Assembly (NCBI GenBank): GCA_903900155.1
Contig: CAIUMD010000045.1
Span: 1 to 35,453, forward strand
Direction of reading: 5' to 3'
DNA: 35,453 nucleotides
DNA from: an uncultured Caulobacterales bacterium
GTDB taxonomy: Bacteria > Pseudomonadota > Alphaproteobacteria > Caulobacterales > Caulobacteraceae
Position numbers and translations under genes: made by a program. Numbering within the stretch: the stretch's first letter is position 1; every line of letters starts with the position of its first letter. Shown in pieces: positions 7,570 through 13,584 of the stretch. A model generated the notes under the pieces. It did no database searches and was not told where the DNA came from. It saw nothing but the letters and a program-made list of their open reading frames with translations.

Positions 7570-8169
7570 ATGGCCGAGATCATTCTGAACGTTGAAGTCC
7601 GTGAAGGCGCCGGCACCGGCAACGCGCGCGCCGTGCGCCGCGAAGGCAAGGTCCCGGGCGTTCTGTACGGCGGCAACAAGGCCCCGGTGAACATCGCCGT
7701 GAAGGCCAACGAATTCCGCAAGTCGCTGTACACCGGCAAGCTGCTGGGCCACCTGGTCACCCTGCAGTACGGCGAAGAAAAGCAATCGGTCATCGCCAAG
7801 GCCGTCCAGTTCCACCCGGTCACCGACGAGCCGGTCCACTTCGACCTGTACCGCGTCGACGAGCACCAGCTGATCAAGATCGAAGTGCCGGTTCACTTCA
7901 AGAACCAGGACATCTCGGTCGGCATGAAGAAGGGCGGCACGCTGGAAGTGATCCGTCACACCGTCGAACTGGCCTGCCCGGCCGACAAGATCCCGGAAGA
8001 GCTGGTCATCGACCTGGCCTCGCACGACATCGGCGACGTCATCCGCATCTCGGAAGTGAAGCTGCCGGAAGGCGTGAAGCCGGCCATGGACCGCGACTTC
8101 GTGATCGCCAACCTGAAGGCCTCGGCCTCGGCCCAGTCGGACGCCGGCGACACCACCACCGAAGGCTAA
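7570..8169 (+). CDS. rplY: Large-subunit ribosomal protein L25 (CTC form)
   Basis: L25 binds 5S rRNA in the central protuberance of the 50S subunit. The 199-residue product is the long, two-domain (TL5/CTC) form. The N-terminal 5S-binding beta-barrel covers about residues 1-92, with the characteristic GTGNARAVRREGKVPGVLYG, and a C-terminal domain follows (about 93-185: PVHFKNQDISVGMKKGGTLE and later CPADKIPEELVID). The Ala/Ser/Thr-rich tail is probably disordered. Codon use is strongly biased (nearly all C- or G-ending favoured codons), as expected for a highly expressed gene. It has its own candidate promoter, a leader hairpin and a strong terminator, and precedes pth as in many Alphaproteobacteria. 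Confidence 0.96.
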   Translation: MAEIILNVEVREGAGTGNARAVRREGKVPGVLYGGNKAPVNIAVKANEFRKSLYTGKLLGHLVTLQYGEEKQSVIAKAVQFHPVTDEPVHFDLYRVDEHQLIKIEVPVHFKNQDISVGMKKGGTLEVIRHTVELACPADKIPEELVIDLASHDIGDVIRISEVKLPEGVKPAMDRDFVIANLKASASAQSDAGDTTTEG

Positions 8170-8206
8170 TCGCCTCTCGGTCTTGGGATCGAACCGATTT
8201 AAAGAG

Positions 8207-8236
8207 CGGGCGGGCCTTCGGGTCCGCCCGTTTTTT
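8207..8236 (+). terminator. Rho-independent terminator after rplY
   Basis: A 10-bp stem (CGGGCGGGCC with GGTCCGCCCG, including one G-U pair), a TTCG tetraloop and six T residues. It lies 37 bases after the rplY stop and is a textbook intrinsic terminator. Confidence 0.93.
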
Positions 8237-8247
8237 GTTTGGCCCGC

Positions 8248-8330
8248 CCTCGCCCTTCGACTGGCTCAGGGTGAGGGCTACTGGAAGGCCGCATTCGAAA
8301 TCCTCATCCTGAGCTTATCGAAGGACGGGG
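8248..8330. repeat. Family C inverted repeat
   Basis: Facing 29-base arms: 8248-8276 (CGCCCTTCGACTGGCTCAGG core) and 8302-8330 (TCATCCTGAGCTTATCGAAG core), with a 25-base spacer. It lies between the rplY terminator and the pth start, so any pth promoter must lie within it or in the 28 bases that follow. Confidence 0.85.
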
Positions 8331-8358
8331 GTTTCGCTCCACAATTTGGGACCAAGCG

Positions 8359-8976
8359 ATGCTGATCCTCGCCGGCCTGGGCAATCCCGAGCCCAAGTAC
8401 GAGAAGAACCGCCACAATGTCGGCTTCATGGCCGTCGACGCGCTGGCCCGCAAATGGGGCGCGGCCCCGTGGCGCGCGCGCTTCCAGGGCCTGGCCTGCG
8501 AGGGGCAGGTCGCCACCCCCGAGGGCGTGGTCAAGCTGCTGCTGCTCAAGCCCAAGACCTATTACAACGAGAGCGGCCGCGCCGTGGGCGAGGCGATGAA
8601 GTTCTTCAAGCTGCAGCCCTCGGACGTCATCGTCTTCCACGACGAGATCGACATGGCGCCGGGCCGCTTCCGCATGAAGGCCGGCGGCGGCGCGGCCGGC
8701 AACAACGGCATCCGCTCGGTGACCAGCCAGGTCGGCGACGCCTTCCGCCGGGGCCGCATCGGCGTGGGCCATCCGGGCCACAAGGACGCGGTCATGCACT
8801 ATGTGCTGGGCGACTTCCACAAGGTCGAGCACCAGTGGCTGGACCCGATGCTGGACGCCCTGGCCGACGCCCTGCCCTTCGCCGCCGTGGGCGACGACGA
8901 GCGCTACCAGGCCGAGGTCATGCGCCTGGCGCCCGCGCCGAAGGCGGATCCGCGGAAGCCGGCGAAAGAAGACTAA
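8359..8976 (+). CDS. pth: Peptidyl-tRNA hydrolase
   Basis: Pth hydrolyses peptidyl-tRNA released from stalled ribosomes and recycles the tRNA. The 205-residue cytoplasmic enzyme has all the known active-site positions: Asn9 (GLGNP), catalytic His19 (NRHNVGF), Asn70 (KTYYNESG), Asp95 (FHDEIDM) and the Asn115 region (GGGAAGNNGIRS). The C-terminus (about residues 190-205) is a Pro/Lys-rich extension. Its place after rplY and ahead of ychF is a recognised alphaproteobacterial order, here interrupted by unrelated genes between pth and ychF. Because the rplY terminator is strong, pth probably depends on its own promoter. Confidence 0.96.
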   Translation: MLILAGLGNPEPKYEKNRHNVGFMAVDALARKWGAAPWRARFQGLACEGQVATPEGVVKLLLLKPKTYYNESGRAVGEAMKFFKLQPSDVIVFHDEIDMAPGRFRMKAGGGAAGNNGIRSVTSQVGDAFRRGRIGVGHPGHKDAVMHYVLGDFHKVEHQWLDPMLDALADALPFAAVGDDERYQAEVMRLAPAPKADPRKPAKED

Positions 8977-8995
8977 ACCGCCCCATCCCCTCCTC

Positions 8996-9021
8996 CGATC
9001 ATCCCCGCCTTCGCGGGGATA
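8996..9021. repeat. Short hairpin after pth
   Basis: ATCCCCGC and GCGGGGAT flank CTTC, giving an 8-bp stem with a four-base loop. It resembles a minimal relative of family B (CATCCCCGC). No T-run follows, so termination is uncertain. Confidence 0.6.
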
Positions 9022-9096
9022 GCCGGTTGTTGGGGGCTTGAGGTTGACGCCCGAGCGCTCACGCGGGAAAGACCGAGGGCAAGTCCGGGGTTATCG

Positions 9097-9846
9097 ATGT
9101 TCTCGCTACCGTTGCCGCTGATCGGCCTGTCGTTCCTGATCGCCATTGCTTTGTGCGTCCATGTGGTCCGCACCGGCCAGCAGATGTATTGGCTGTGGAT
9201 CATCCTGGCGTTCCAACCCGTGGGCGGGATCGTCTATTTCGTCGCCATCATCGCGCCGGCCTGGTTCGGTGGTCGCACGGCCCAGAACATGGGCCAGGCC
9301 GCCCGCAAGGCCCTGGATCCGCAGCGCGAATATCGTGAAGCCGCCCAGGCCGTCGATGACGCTCCCACGGTGGCCAATCGCGTCCGCATGGCCGTGGCCG
9401 CGACCGAGCTTGGCAAGCACGCCGAAGCCGAGCGCCTCTATGCCGACAGCCTGACGGGCATGTACGCCGACGACGCCCAGCTCTTGCTGGGCCGCGCCAA
9501 CGCCCTGATCGAGCTGAACCGCCCGAACGACGCCCTGCCGCTGCTGGAAAAGCTGGGCGAACAGCCCAATGCCGGCCGCACGCCCCACACCATGCTGGCC
9601 CTGGGCCGCGTCTATCACGCCCTGGGCCGCGAGGAGCAGGCCGAGACCGCCCTGTCGTGGGCCGCCGACCACTATCCGGGCTTCGAGGGCATCGCCCGCT
9701 ACACGGTGTTCCTGGCCCGCATGGGCCGCAAGGACGAGGCCCGCGAGAAGCTGGCCGAGATCGACAAGCGCCTCTCCAAGACCCACAGCCATTTCCGCAA
9801 GGAGGCCAAGGGCTGGCGCGACTTCGCGGCCCAGGCCGTCGTCTAG
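9097..9846 (+). CDS. Membrane-anchored TPR protein of unknown function
   Basis: The 249-residue product has two N-terminal membrane helices (about residues 3-22 and 31-53); the second (MYWLWIILAFQPVGGIVYFV) resembles the PLDc_N/phospholipase D N-terminal membrane motif. The remainder is helical and contains tetratricopeptide-like repeats, for example RVRMAVAATELGKHAEAERLYADSL and TMLALGRVYHALGREEQAETAL. The TPR part probably serves as a protein-binding scaffold; its side of the membrane is not decided by the sequence. The gene ends convergently with the SdpI-like gene, and the two stop codons share a CTAG (9843-9846). Conserved proteins of this design occur in Caulobacterales as far as I recall, without a known role. 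Confidence 0.85.
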   Translation: MFSLPLPLIGLSFLIAIALCVHVVRTGQQMYWLWIILAFQPVGGIVYFVAIIAPAWFGGRTAQNMGQAARKALDPQREYREAAQAVDDAPTVANRVRMAVAATELGKHAEAERLYADSLTGMYADDAQLLLGRANALIELNRPNDALPLLEKLGEQPNAGRTPHTMLALGRVYHALGREEQAETALSWAADHYPGFEGIARYTVFLARMGRKDEAREKLAEIDKRLSKTHSHFRKEAKGWRDFAAQAVV

Positions 9847-10214
9847 GCCGACTTCTTCTGTAGCGACAGGCAATAGCCGAACGTCACGGCGACCCCGGCC
9901 AGGACCGCGGCGGATCCCGCCACGGCCGCCGTCGGGACCGGCGCGAAGATCCACAGCCCGGCATAGACGAGCCCGCTCAGCACCAGGGACCAGCTGGCGA
10001 CCCGCCGGGCCTGGCCGGCGCCGGCGGGGATCGGGACCAGCGTCTTGGGCAGCCGATTGCCGTACCAGGCCATCCAGAGGCCGGTCACGCCCAGCGCCAG
10101 ACGCATGACCGTCTCCTGGTCGATATAGCCCAGCTTGAACGCCAGGACCGCGCCGAACGTCAGGGCGGCGACCACGCCGACCCAGGCGGCAGTCTCGATA
10201 AGCGCCTTCTTCAT
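9843..10214 (-). CDS. SdpI-like small membrane protein
   Basis: The 123-residue protein has about four hydrophobic segments (roughly residues 8-27, 36-50, 73-91 and 95-117). The segment GLWMAWYGNRLPKTLVPI, followed by RRVASWSLVLSGLVYAGLW, recalls the C-terminal half of SdpI/YhfL proteins, which in Bacillus subtilis confer immunity to the SdpC toxin and sequester the repressor SdpR. The start ATG overlaps the stop of the upstream ArsR gene by four bases, so the two are translationally coupled. The open frame extends further upstream, but that part is only the shadow of the repressor gene. No toxin gene is nearby. Assignment to SdpI rests on the motif and on the repressor partner, so the immunity role is an inference. 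Confidence 0.7.
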   Translation of the reverse strand: MKKALIETAAWVGVVAALTFGAVLAFKLGYIDQETVMRLALGVTGLWMAWYGNRLPKTLVPIPAGAGQARRVASWSLVLSGLVYAGLWIFAPVPTAAVAGSAAVLAGVAVTFGYCLSLQKKSA

Positions 10215-10519
10215 CGCACGATCTCTGGCTCGGTTTTGGATGGGGGCTCCGGCGCCTCCGCGAGACCGCCGAAGGAGTGGATGAAGCCCAGCAGCGCCTC
10301 TTCCAGCACCGAGAGCTTCAGGTGGTAGATCACGGACTTGCCGGTCTTCTCGGCATGGACCAGGTCGGCCTCCTTCAGCACCGCGAAGTGGGCAGACATG
10401 GTGGGCTTGGAGAATTCGAAGTGGTCGCACAGCGCGCCTGCGCTCATCGGCCCCTTCTGCAGCAGCTGCAGCACGCGGCGCCGGGTGGGATCGGAAAGGG
10501 CCTTGAACACCTGGCTCAT
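10211..10519 (-). CDS. ArsR/SdpR-family winged-helix repressor
   Basis: The 102-residue protein is a compact ArsR-type DNA-binding protein: FKALSDPTRRRVLQLLQ (about 5-21), a helix-turn-helix over AGALCDHFEFSKPTMSAHFAVLKEADLV (27-54), and the wing with GKSVIYHL (60-67). The HFEFSKPTMSAHFAVLKEA segment and the absence of metal-binding cysteine motifs point to the SdpR (autorepressor) branch rather than to metal sensors. It is the first gene of a two-gene operon with the SdpI-like gene. A perfect palindrome CATTTAGCTAAATG (10527-10540) begins eight bases upstream of the start codon and is probably its operator. No Shine-Dalgarno sequence is seen, so the mRNA may be leaderless. Confidence 0.9.
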   Translation of the reverse strand: MSQVFKALSDPTRRRVLQLLQKGPMSAGALCDHFEFSKPTMSAHFAVLKEADLVHAEKTGKSVIYHLKLSVLEEALLGFIHSFGGLAEAPEPPSKTEPEIVR

Positions 10520-10526
10520 AATTAGT

Positions 10527-10540
10527 CATTTAGCTAAATG
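10527..10540. promoter_or_regulatory. Palindromic operator candidate of the ArsR/SdpI-like operon
   Basis: CATTTAGCTAAATG is a perfect 14-bp palindrome, strikingly AT-rich for this genome, ending seven bases before the repressor ATG (minus strand). Size and symmetry fit a dimeric ArsR-family repressor. Its place overlaps the expected -10/start region, which would give direct autorepression. Confidence 0.65.
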
Positions 10541-10549
10541 TGGAACTGT

Positions 10550-10581
10550 TGGCAAGCCCCTCCCCCATCGGGCGCTTGCCA
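10550..10581. terminator. Hairpin between the AraC and ArsR genes
   Basis: TGGCAAGC (10550-10557) and GCTTGCCA (10574-10581) are perfect inverted repeats around a 16-base GC-rich loop. It lies downstream of the araC-type gene (minus strand) and just upstream of the ArsR operator. It may end the AraC transcript, but no T-run follows. Confidence 0.35.
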
Positions 10582-10681
10582 GATCGGGGCGCGCGGACCG
10601 AAAAGACTGTCCAGCTTCCGGCTTCTCCGACGAGCCCGCCATCCATATCCCCGGCGAGTTCGGCGGACGGTCCGCGCTGGT
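10582..10681. other. Intergenic region downstream of the AraC gene
   Basis: These 100 bases hold no gene I can support. A small GCGGACGGTCCGC palindrome near 10663 is the only symmetric element noticed. The open frames running through it are continuations or shadows of neighbouring genes. Confidence 0.4.
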
Positions 10682-11680
10682 TCAGCCAGCCGCCAAGGTC
10701 GCTCGACCGGCCGATGGGTTGAAGTCCCTCGCCGCGTTGCGCCAGGCGCGCGGCGAGCTGCCGGTCACCCGTTTGAAGGCGTTGCTGAAGGCGCTCTCGG
10801 AAGCATAGCCCAGGGCCAGGCCGATCTGGGCCACGGCCGTCGTTTCGTCGCGCAGGGCCCGCTCGGCCAGGCGCATCCGCCACGCGGTCAGATAGGTCAG
10901 GGGCGCCTTGCCCGACACGGCCTTGAAATGCTCGGCGAACGAGGTCCGCGACATGGCGCAGGCCCGGGCCAGCTCGTCCAGCCGCCATTCGCGGCCGGGA
11001 TCGCCGTGCATCAGGCGCAAGGCCGGCGCGGTGCGAGGGTCGGCCAGGGCCCGCAGCCAGCCGGCCGGCAGCGGACCGCCGGCCCCCAGGTGCGAGCGCA
11101 GGATCTCGGTGAACAGCAACTGGGCCAGGTGCGACGAGGCCAGTTGGGCGCCCGGCAGGTCGCCACGAGCCTCCTCGACCAGCCGCCCCAGCAACCAGCC
11201 GAAGGCGGCGGCCTGCGGCGATCCGCCCCCGATGTGCAGCCAGGGCGGCAGGACGTCGGCCAGCAGTCCGCCATTGCCCGGGTTCAGCAGGATGTGGCCG
11301 CCGATGAAGCCGAAGTCCGCGCCGTCGCCCAGCACGGCCGAGGCCAGACCCTCGCGGGCGAACAGGCCGGTCGCCTCGACGGGCTCGAGGCCTGGCGCGC
11401 TGGCCATCACATAGTCGCGCTGGGCGGTGAGCAGGCCGATGTCGCCGGCCGCCAGCCGGACCTTCGTCTCGGGCTCGTCCGCGAACCAGAACCAGCAGCC
11501 GCCGTGCAGCACGGCCGACATCTTGATCCGGTGGCGCGAGCGAAACCGGATCGCCCACGGCCCGCCCGCCTCGAAGCCGCCGGCATGGACGGCCTGGGCC
11601 TGGGTCAGGCTCAGAATCTCGGAGAAGGGATCGACGACCATTCCCGGATTTTCGCGCAAGTATCGCGAACCGACAAGCAT
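10682..11680 (-). CDS. AraC-family transcriptional regulator with cupin sensor domain
   Basis: This is a 332-residue regulator. The N-terminal part (about residues 14-185: VVDPFSEILSL, GCWFWFADEP, LAAGDIGLL, GHILLNPG) matches the cupin_6 ligand-binding domain of AraC-type proteins that control adjacent oxidoreductases. The C-terminal 100 residues hold two helix-turn-helix units: WRLDELARACAMSRTSFAEH with FKAVSG, and VAQIGLALGYASESAFSNAF with FKRVTGSSPRAWR. Start choice: ATG 11680 has AGGAGG ten bases upstream; ATG 11641 gives the more typical family start (MVVDPFSEIL) but no well-spaced ribosome site. The gene diverges from the reductase gene at 11733 and probably regulates it. The inverted repeat at 11692-11726 lies between them. 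Confidence 0.88.
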   Translation of the reverse strand: MLVGSRYLRENPGMVVDPFSEILSLTQAQAVHAGGFEAGGPWAIRFRSRHRIKMSAVLHGGCWFWFADEPETKVRLAAGDIGLLTAQRDYVMASAPGLEPVEATGLFAREGLASAVLGDGADFGFIGGHILLNPGNGGLLADVLPPWLHIGGGSPQAAAFGWLLGRLVEEARGDLPGAQLASSHLAQLLFTEILRSHLGAGGPLPAGWLRALADPRTAPALRLMHGDPGREWRLDELARACAMSRTSFAEHFKAVSGKAPLTYLTAWRMRLAERALRDETTAVAQIGLALGYASESAFSNAFKRVTGSSPRAWRNAARDFNPSAGRATLAAG

Positions 11681-11691
11681 TCTACGTCCGC

Positions 11692-11726
11692 CTCCTGATC
11701 GATAGGGTCCCACCATCGATCAGGAG
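11692..11726. promoter_or_regulatory. Perfect 12-bp inverted repeat between divergent AraC and reductase genes
   Basis: CTCCTGATCGAT (11692-11703) and ATCGATCAGGAG (11715-11726) are perfectly complementary around an 11-base spacer. Each arm contains the AGGAG ribosome binding site of the gene it faces (AGGAGG for the AraC gene, AGGAGA for the reductase). It may be an operator, an RNA hairpin that hides the ribosome sites, or both. Confidence 0.8.
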
Positions 11727-11732
11727 ACAGCC

Positions 11733-12767
11733 ATGCGAGACGATCTGGTTCTGGTGACGGGCGGTACGGGTTTCATCGCCCAGCACTGCATCCTGGCGCT
11801 GCTGGCGCAGGGCTATCGGGTGCGGACCACGCTGCGGACGCCCGGGCGCGAGGCCGAGGTCCGCGCCTATTTGAAGATGGGCGGCGCCGAGCCCGGCGAT
11901 CGCCTGAGCTTCGTCACGGCCGATCTCAGCGACGACGTCGGCTGGGCCGATGCGACCAAGGACTGCGCCTATGTGATGCACGGCGCCTCGCCGACCCCGT
12001 CCGGCGACTATGCCAGCGAGGAAGAGTGGATCATCCCCGCCGTCGAGGGCAATGTCCGGGTCCTGCGCGCGGCGCGGGACGCCGGCGTCAGGCGGGTGGT
12101 GCTGACCTCGGCCTTCGGCGCGGTCGGCATGGGCCACAAGCCGATGACGCGGCCGTTCGACGAGACCGACTGGACGCAGTTGAACGACGAAGTCGCCCCG
12201 TACCAGAAGTCCAAGACCCTGTCCGAACGCGCCGCCTGGGACTTCATCGCCGCCGAAGGGCGCGGCCTGGAGCTGGCGGCCGTCAACCCGACCGCCGTGA
12301 TGGGCCCGGCGCTGGGGGCCGACTATTCGCACTCGATCCGGCTGATCAAGCAGATGCTGGAGGGCATTCCCGGATGCCCGAAGGTCAATTCCGGCTTCGT
12401 CGACGTGCGCGACGTCGCCGACCTGCACCTGCGCGCCATGACCGACCCGGCCGCCAGGGGCCAGCGCTTCCTGGCCATTGCGGGCCAGAGCCTGTGGATG
12501 CGCGAGGTGGCGGCGATCCTGCGGCGGCGGCTGGGACCGGCGGCGGCCAAGGTCCCGACCCAGGAAATCCCCAACACCGTCGTGCGCATCGGCGCGGCGG
12601 CGGGCAATCCGGCGCTGAAGGCGCTGGTCCCGTTCCTGGGCGTGAGCATGAACGCCACCAGCGAGAAGGCCATCCGCCTGCTGGGCTGGTCGCCGCGCTC
12701 GGCCGAGGAGTCCATCGTCGCCGCCGCCGAGAGCCTGCTGCGGCTTGGCCTGATCGAGGGGGCCTGA
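11733..12767 (+). CDS. Extended SDR: NAD(P)-dependent reductase/epimerase of the dihydroflavonol-reductase type
   Basis: The 344-residue protein is an atypical or extended short-chain dehydrogenase. It has TGGTGFIA (residues 9-16) for the dinucleotide, an Arg (TTLRT) suggesting NADPH, the acidic TADLSDD segment, YVMHGASPT, and the catalytic Tyr157-x-x-x-Lys161 (YQKSK), with TSAFGAVG supplying the Ser. This pattern fits aldehyde, carbonyl or dihydroflavonol-like reductases; the substrate cannot be told. AGGAGA lies six bases before the ATG. The divergent AraC regulator is the likely controller. The stop codon lies within a 14-bp tandem duplication (12747-12774); with a single copy the frame would stay open past this point. 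Confidence 0.9.
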   Translation: MRDDLVLVTGGTGFIAQHCILALLAQGYRVRTTLRTPGREAEVRAYLKMGGAEPGDRLSFVTADLSDDVGWADATKDCAYVMHGASPTPSGDYASEEEWIIPAVEGNVRVLRAARDAGVRRVVLTSAFGAVGMGHKPMTRPFDETDWTQLNDEVAPYQKSKTLSERAAWDFIAAEGRGLELAAVNPTAVMGPALGADYSHSIRLIKQMLEGIPGCPKVNSGFVDVRDVADLHLRAMTDPAARGQRFLAIAGQSLWMREVAAILRRRLGPAAAKVPTQEIPNTVVRIGAAAGNPALKALVPFLGVSMNATSEKAIRLLGWSPRSAEESIVAAAESLLRLGLIEGA

Positions 12768-12774
12768 TCGAGGG
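12747..12774 (+). repeat. 14-bp tandem duplication across the reductase stop codon
   Basis: GGCCTGATCGAGGG occurs twice in direct succession (12747-12760 and 12761-12774). The TGA stop of the reductase gene (12765-12767) lies in the second copy. Confidence 0.85.
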
Positions 12775-12845
12775 GGCGGACGCCCAGAACGCCTCGCCCC
12801 GTCGCGCGTTAACATCTGGCCTCACCCAGAAAGCGAGACGTCGCC

Positions 12846-13136
12846 ATGACCCTGGCCCAGCGGATTGTCATCGCTCAAGACGACGGCCGCGCGGTCATGG
12901 TCGTGGCCCTGGCCGCCCTGCTGCTGTTCGGCGTGATCGCCATCCTGGTCTTCGCAGGCATCCATCCCGCGCAGGCCTCGGCCTCGCAGCCTGGGTCCGC
13001 CGCTTCGCCGATCCCCAAGGCCGACGAACCGGCCTGCAAGGCCGCCCTGGCCCGCGCCCGCGATACGCGCGGCCTGCCCGCCGAGGAGGCCATCGCCGTC
13101 TCCACGGCGATGCTACGGACCTGCGGCGTCCGCTGA
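12846..13136 (+). CDS. Small single-pass membrane protein, unknown
   Basis: The 96-residue product is not recognised. A short charged N-terminus (MTLAQRIVIAQDDGRAV) precedes one hydrophobic helix (about residues 18-40, VMVVALAALLLFGVIAILVF). A low-complexity Ala/Ser/Pro linker and a small helical C-terminal part with two cysteines (ACKAALARARDTRGL and MLRTCGVR) follow. If the C-terminal part lies in the periplasm, the two cysteines could pair. GAGACG lies seven bases before the ATG. Codon usage resembles the neighbours, which supports a real gene, but no family was recognised. It is preceded by a 78-base gap after the reductase gene and could be cotranscribed with it. Confidence 0.65.
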   Translation: MTLAQRIVIAQDDGRAVMVVALAALLLFGVIAILVFAGIHPAQASASQPGSAASPIPKADEPACKAALARARDTRGLPAEEAIAVSTAMLRTCGVR

Positions 13137-13204
13137 GGGAACCGACGACGTCCTGGCGATTTCTCTTATGCGTCTCGACAGCGCCTCATGGCCATCGGGA
13201 CACA

Positions 13205-13245
13205 GCGGCCCGGCCACACGCCCCCCCCGACGATCGCCGGGCCGC
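13205..13245. terminator. Long GC-rich hairpin between two small genes
   Basis: GCGGCCCGGC (13205-13214) and GCCGGGCCGC (13236-13245) are perfect 10-bp arms with a 21-base loop that includes a run of eight C. It lies 68 bases after the small membrane protein gene. It may end that transcript, but no T-run follows. Confidence 0.4.
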
Positions 13246-13301
13246 AACCTTCTCCACAGCTTTCGCTGGACCCTTGAGCGCGCTTCGCACGTTCAAGCTC
13301 C

Positions 13302-13580
13302 ATGGCAAGACAACCCAAACCGCCGCACGTCGGCCAAGGCGAACTGACGATCGCCCGCCAGGTCCATCCCGTGACCTTCTCGCTGCACTATCTCGACAAC
13401 CGAGGCCTGCGCTCGGCCAAGGGCGGCCTGACCGGCGCGCCCGAAGCGATGCGCGAGGCGTTCCGGCGCGGGCGCGTCCATCTGGCGCTGGACGATGGCA
13501 AGGGCTTCGAGGTCGCCATCGTCGCCCATGCCGAAGGCAGCGCCACAGCCTATTTCGAGAGCGCGGTCGATATCCGCTAG
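13302..13580 (+). CDS. Small conserved-type protein, unknown function
   Basis: The 92-residue soluble protein is not assigned to a named family. It has a Pro/Lys-rich N-terminus (MARQPKPPHVGQGEL), then alternating hydrophobic strands (VHPVTFSLHYLDN, VHLALDDGKGFEVAIVAH, ATAYFESAVDIR) around one helix (APEAMREAFRRG). This looks like a small alpha/beta domain without signal peptide. The codon pattern is that of a genuine gene. Spacing to the convergent pirin gene is four bases. I have a weak impression that similar proteins occur in other Caulobacterales; function is unknown. Confidence 0.7.
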   Translation: MARQPKPPHVGQGELTIARQVHPVTFSLHYLDNRGLRSAKGGLTGAPEAMREAFRRGRVHLALDDGKGFEVAIVAHAEGSATAYFESAVDIR

Positions 13581-13584
13581 GCGG

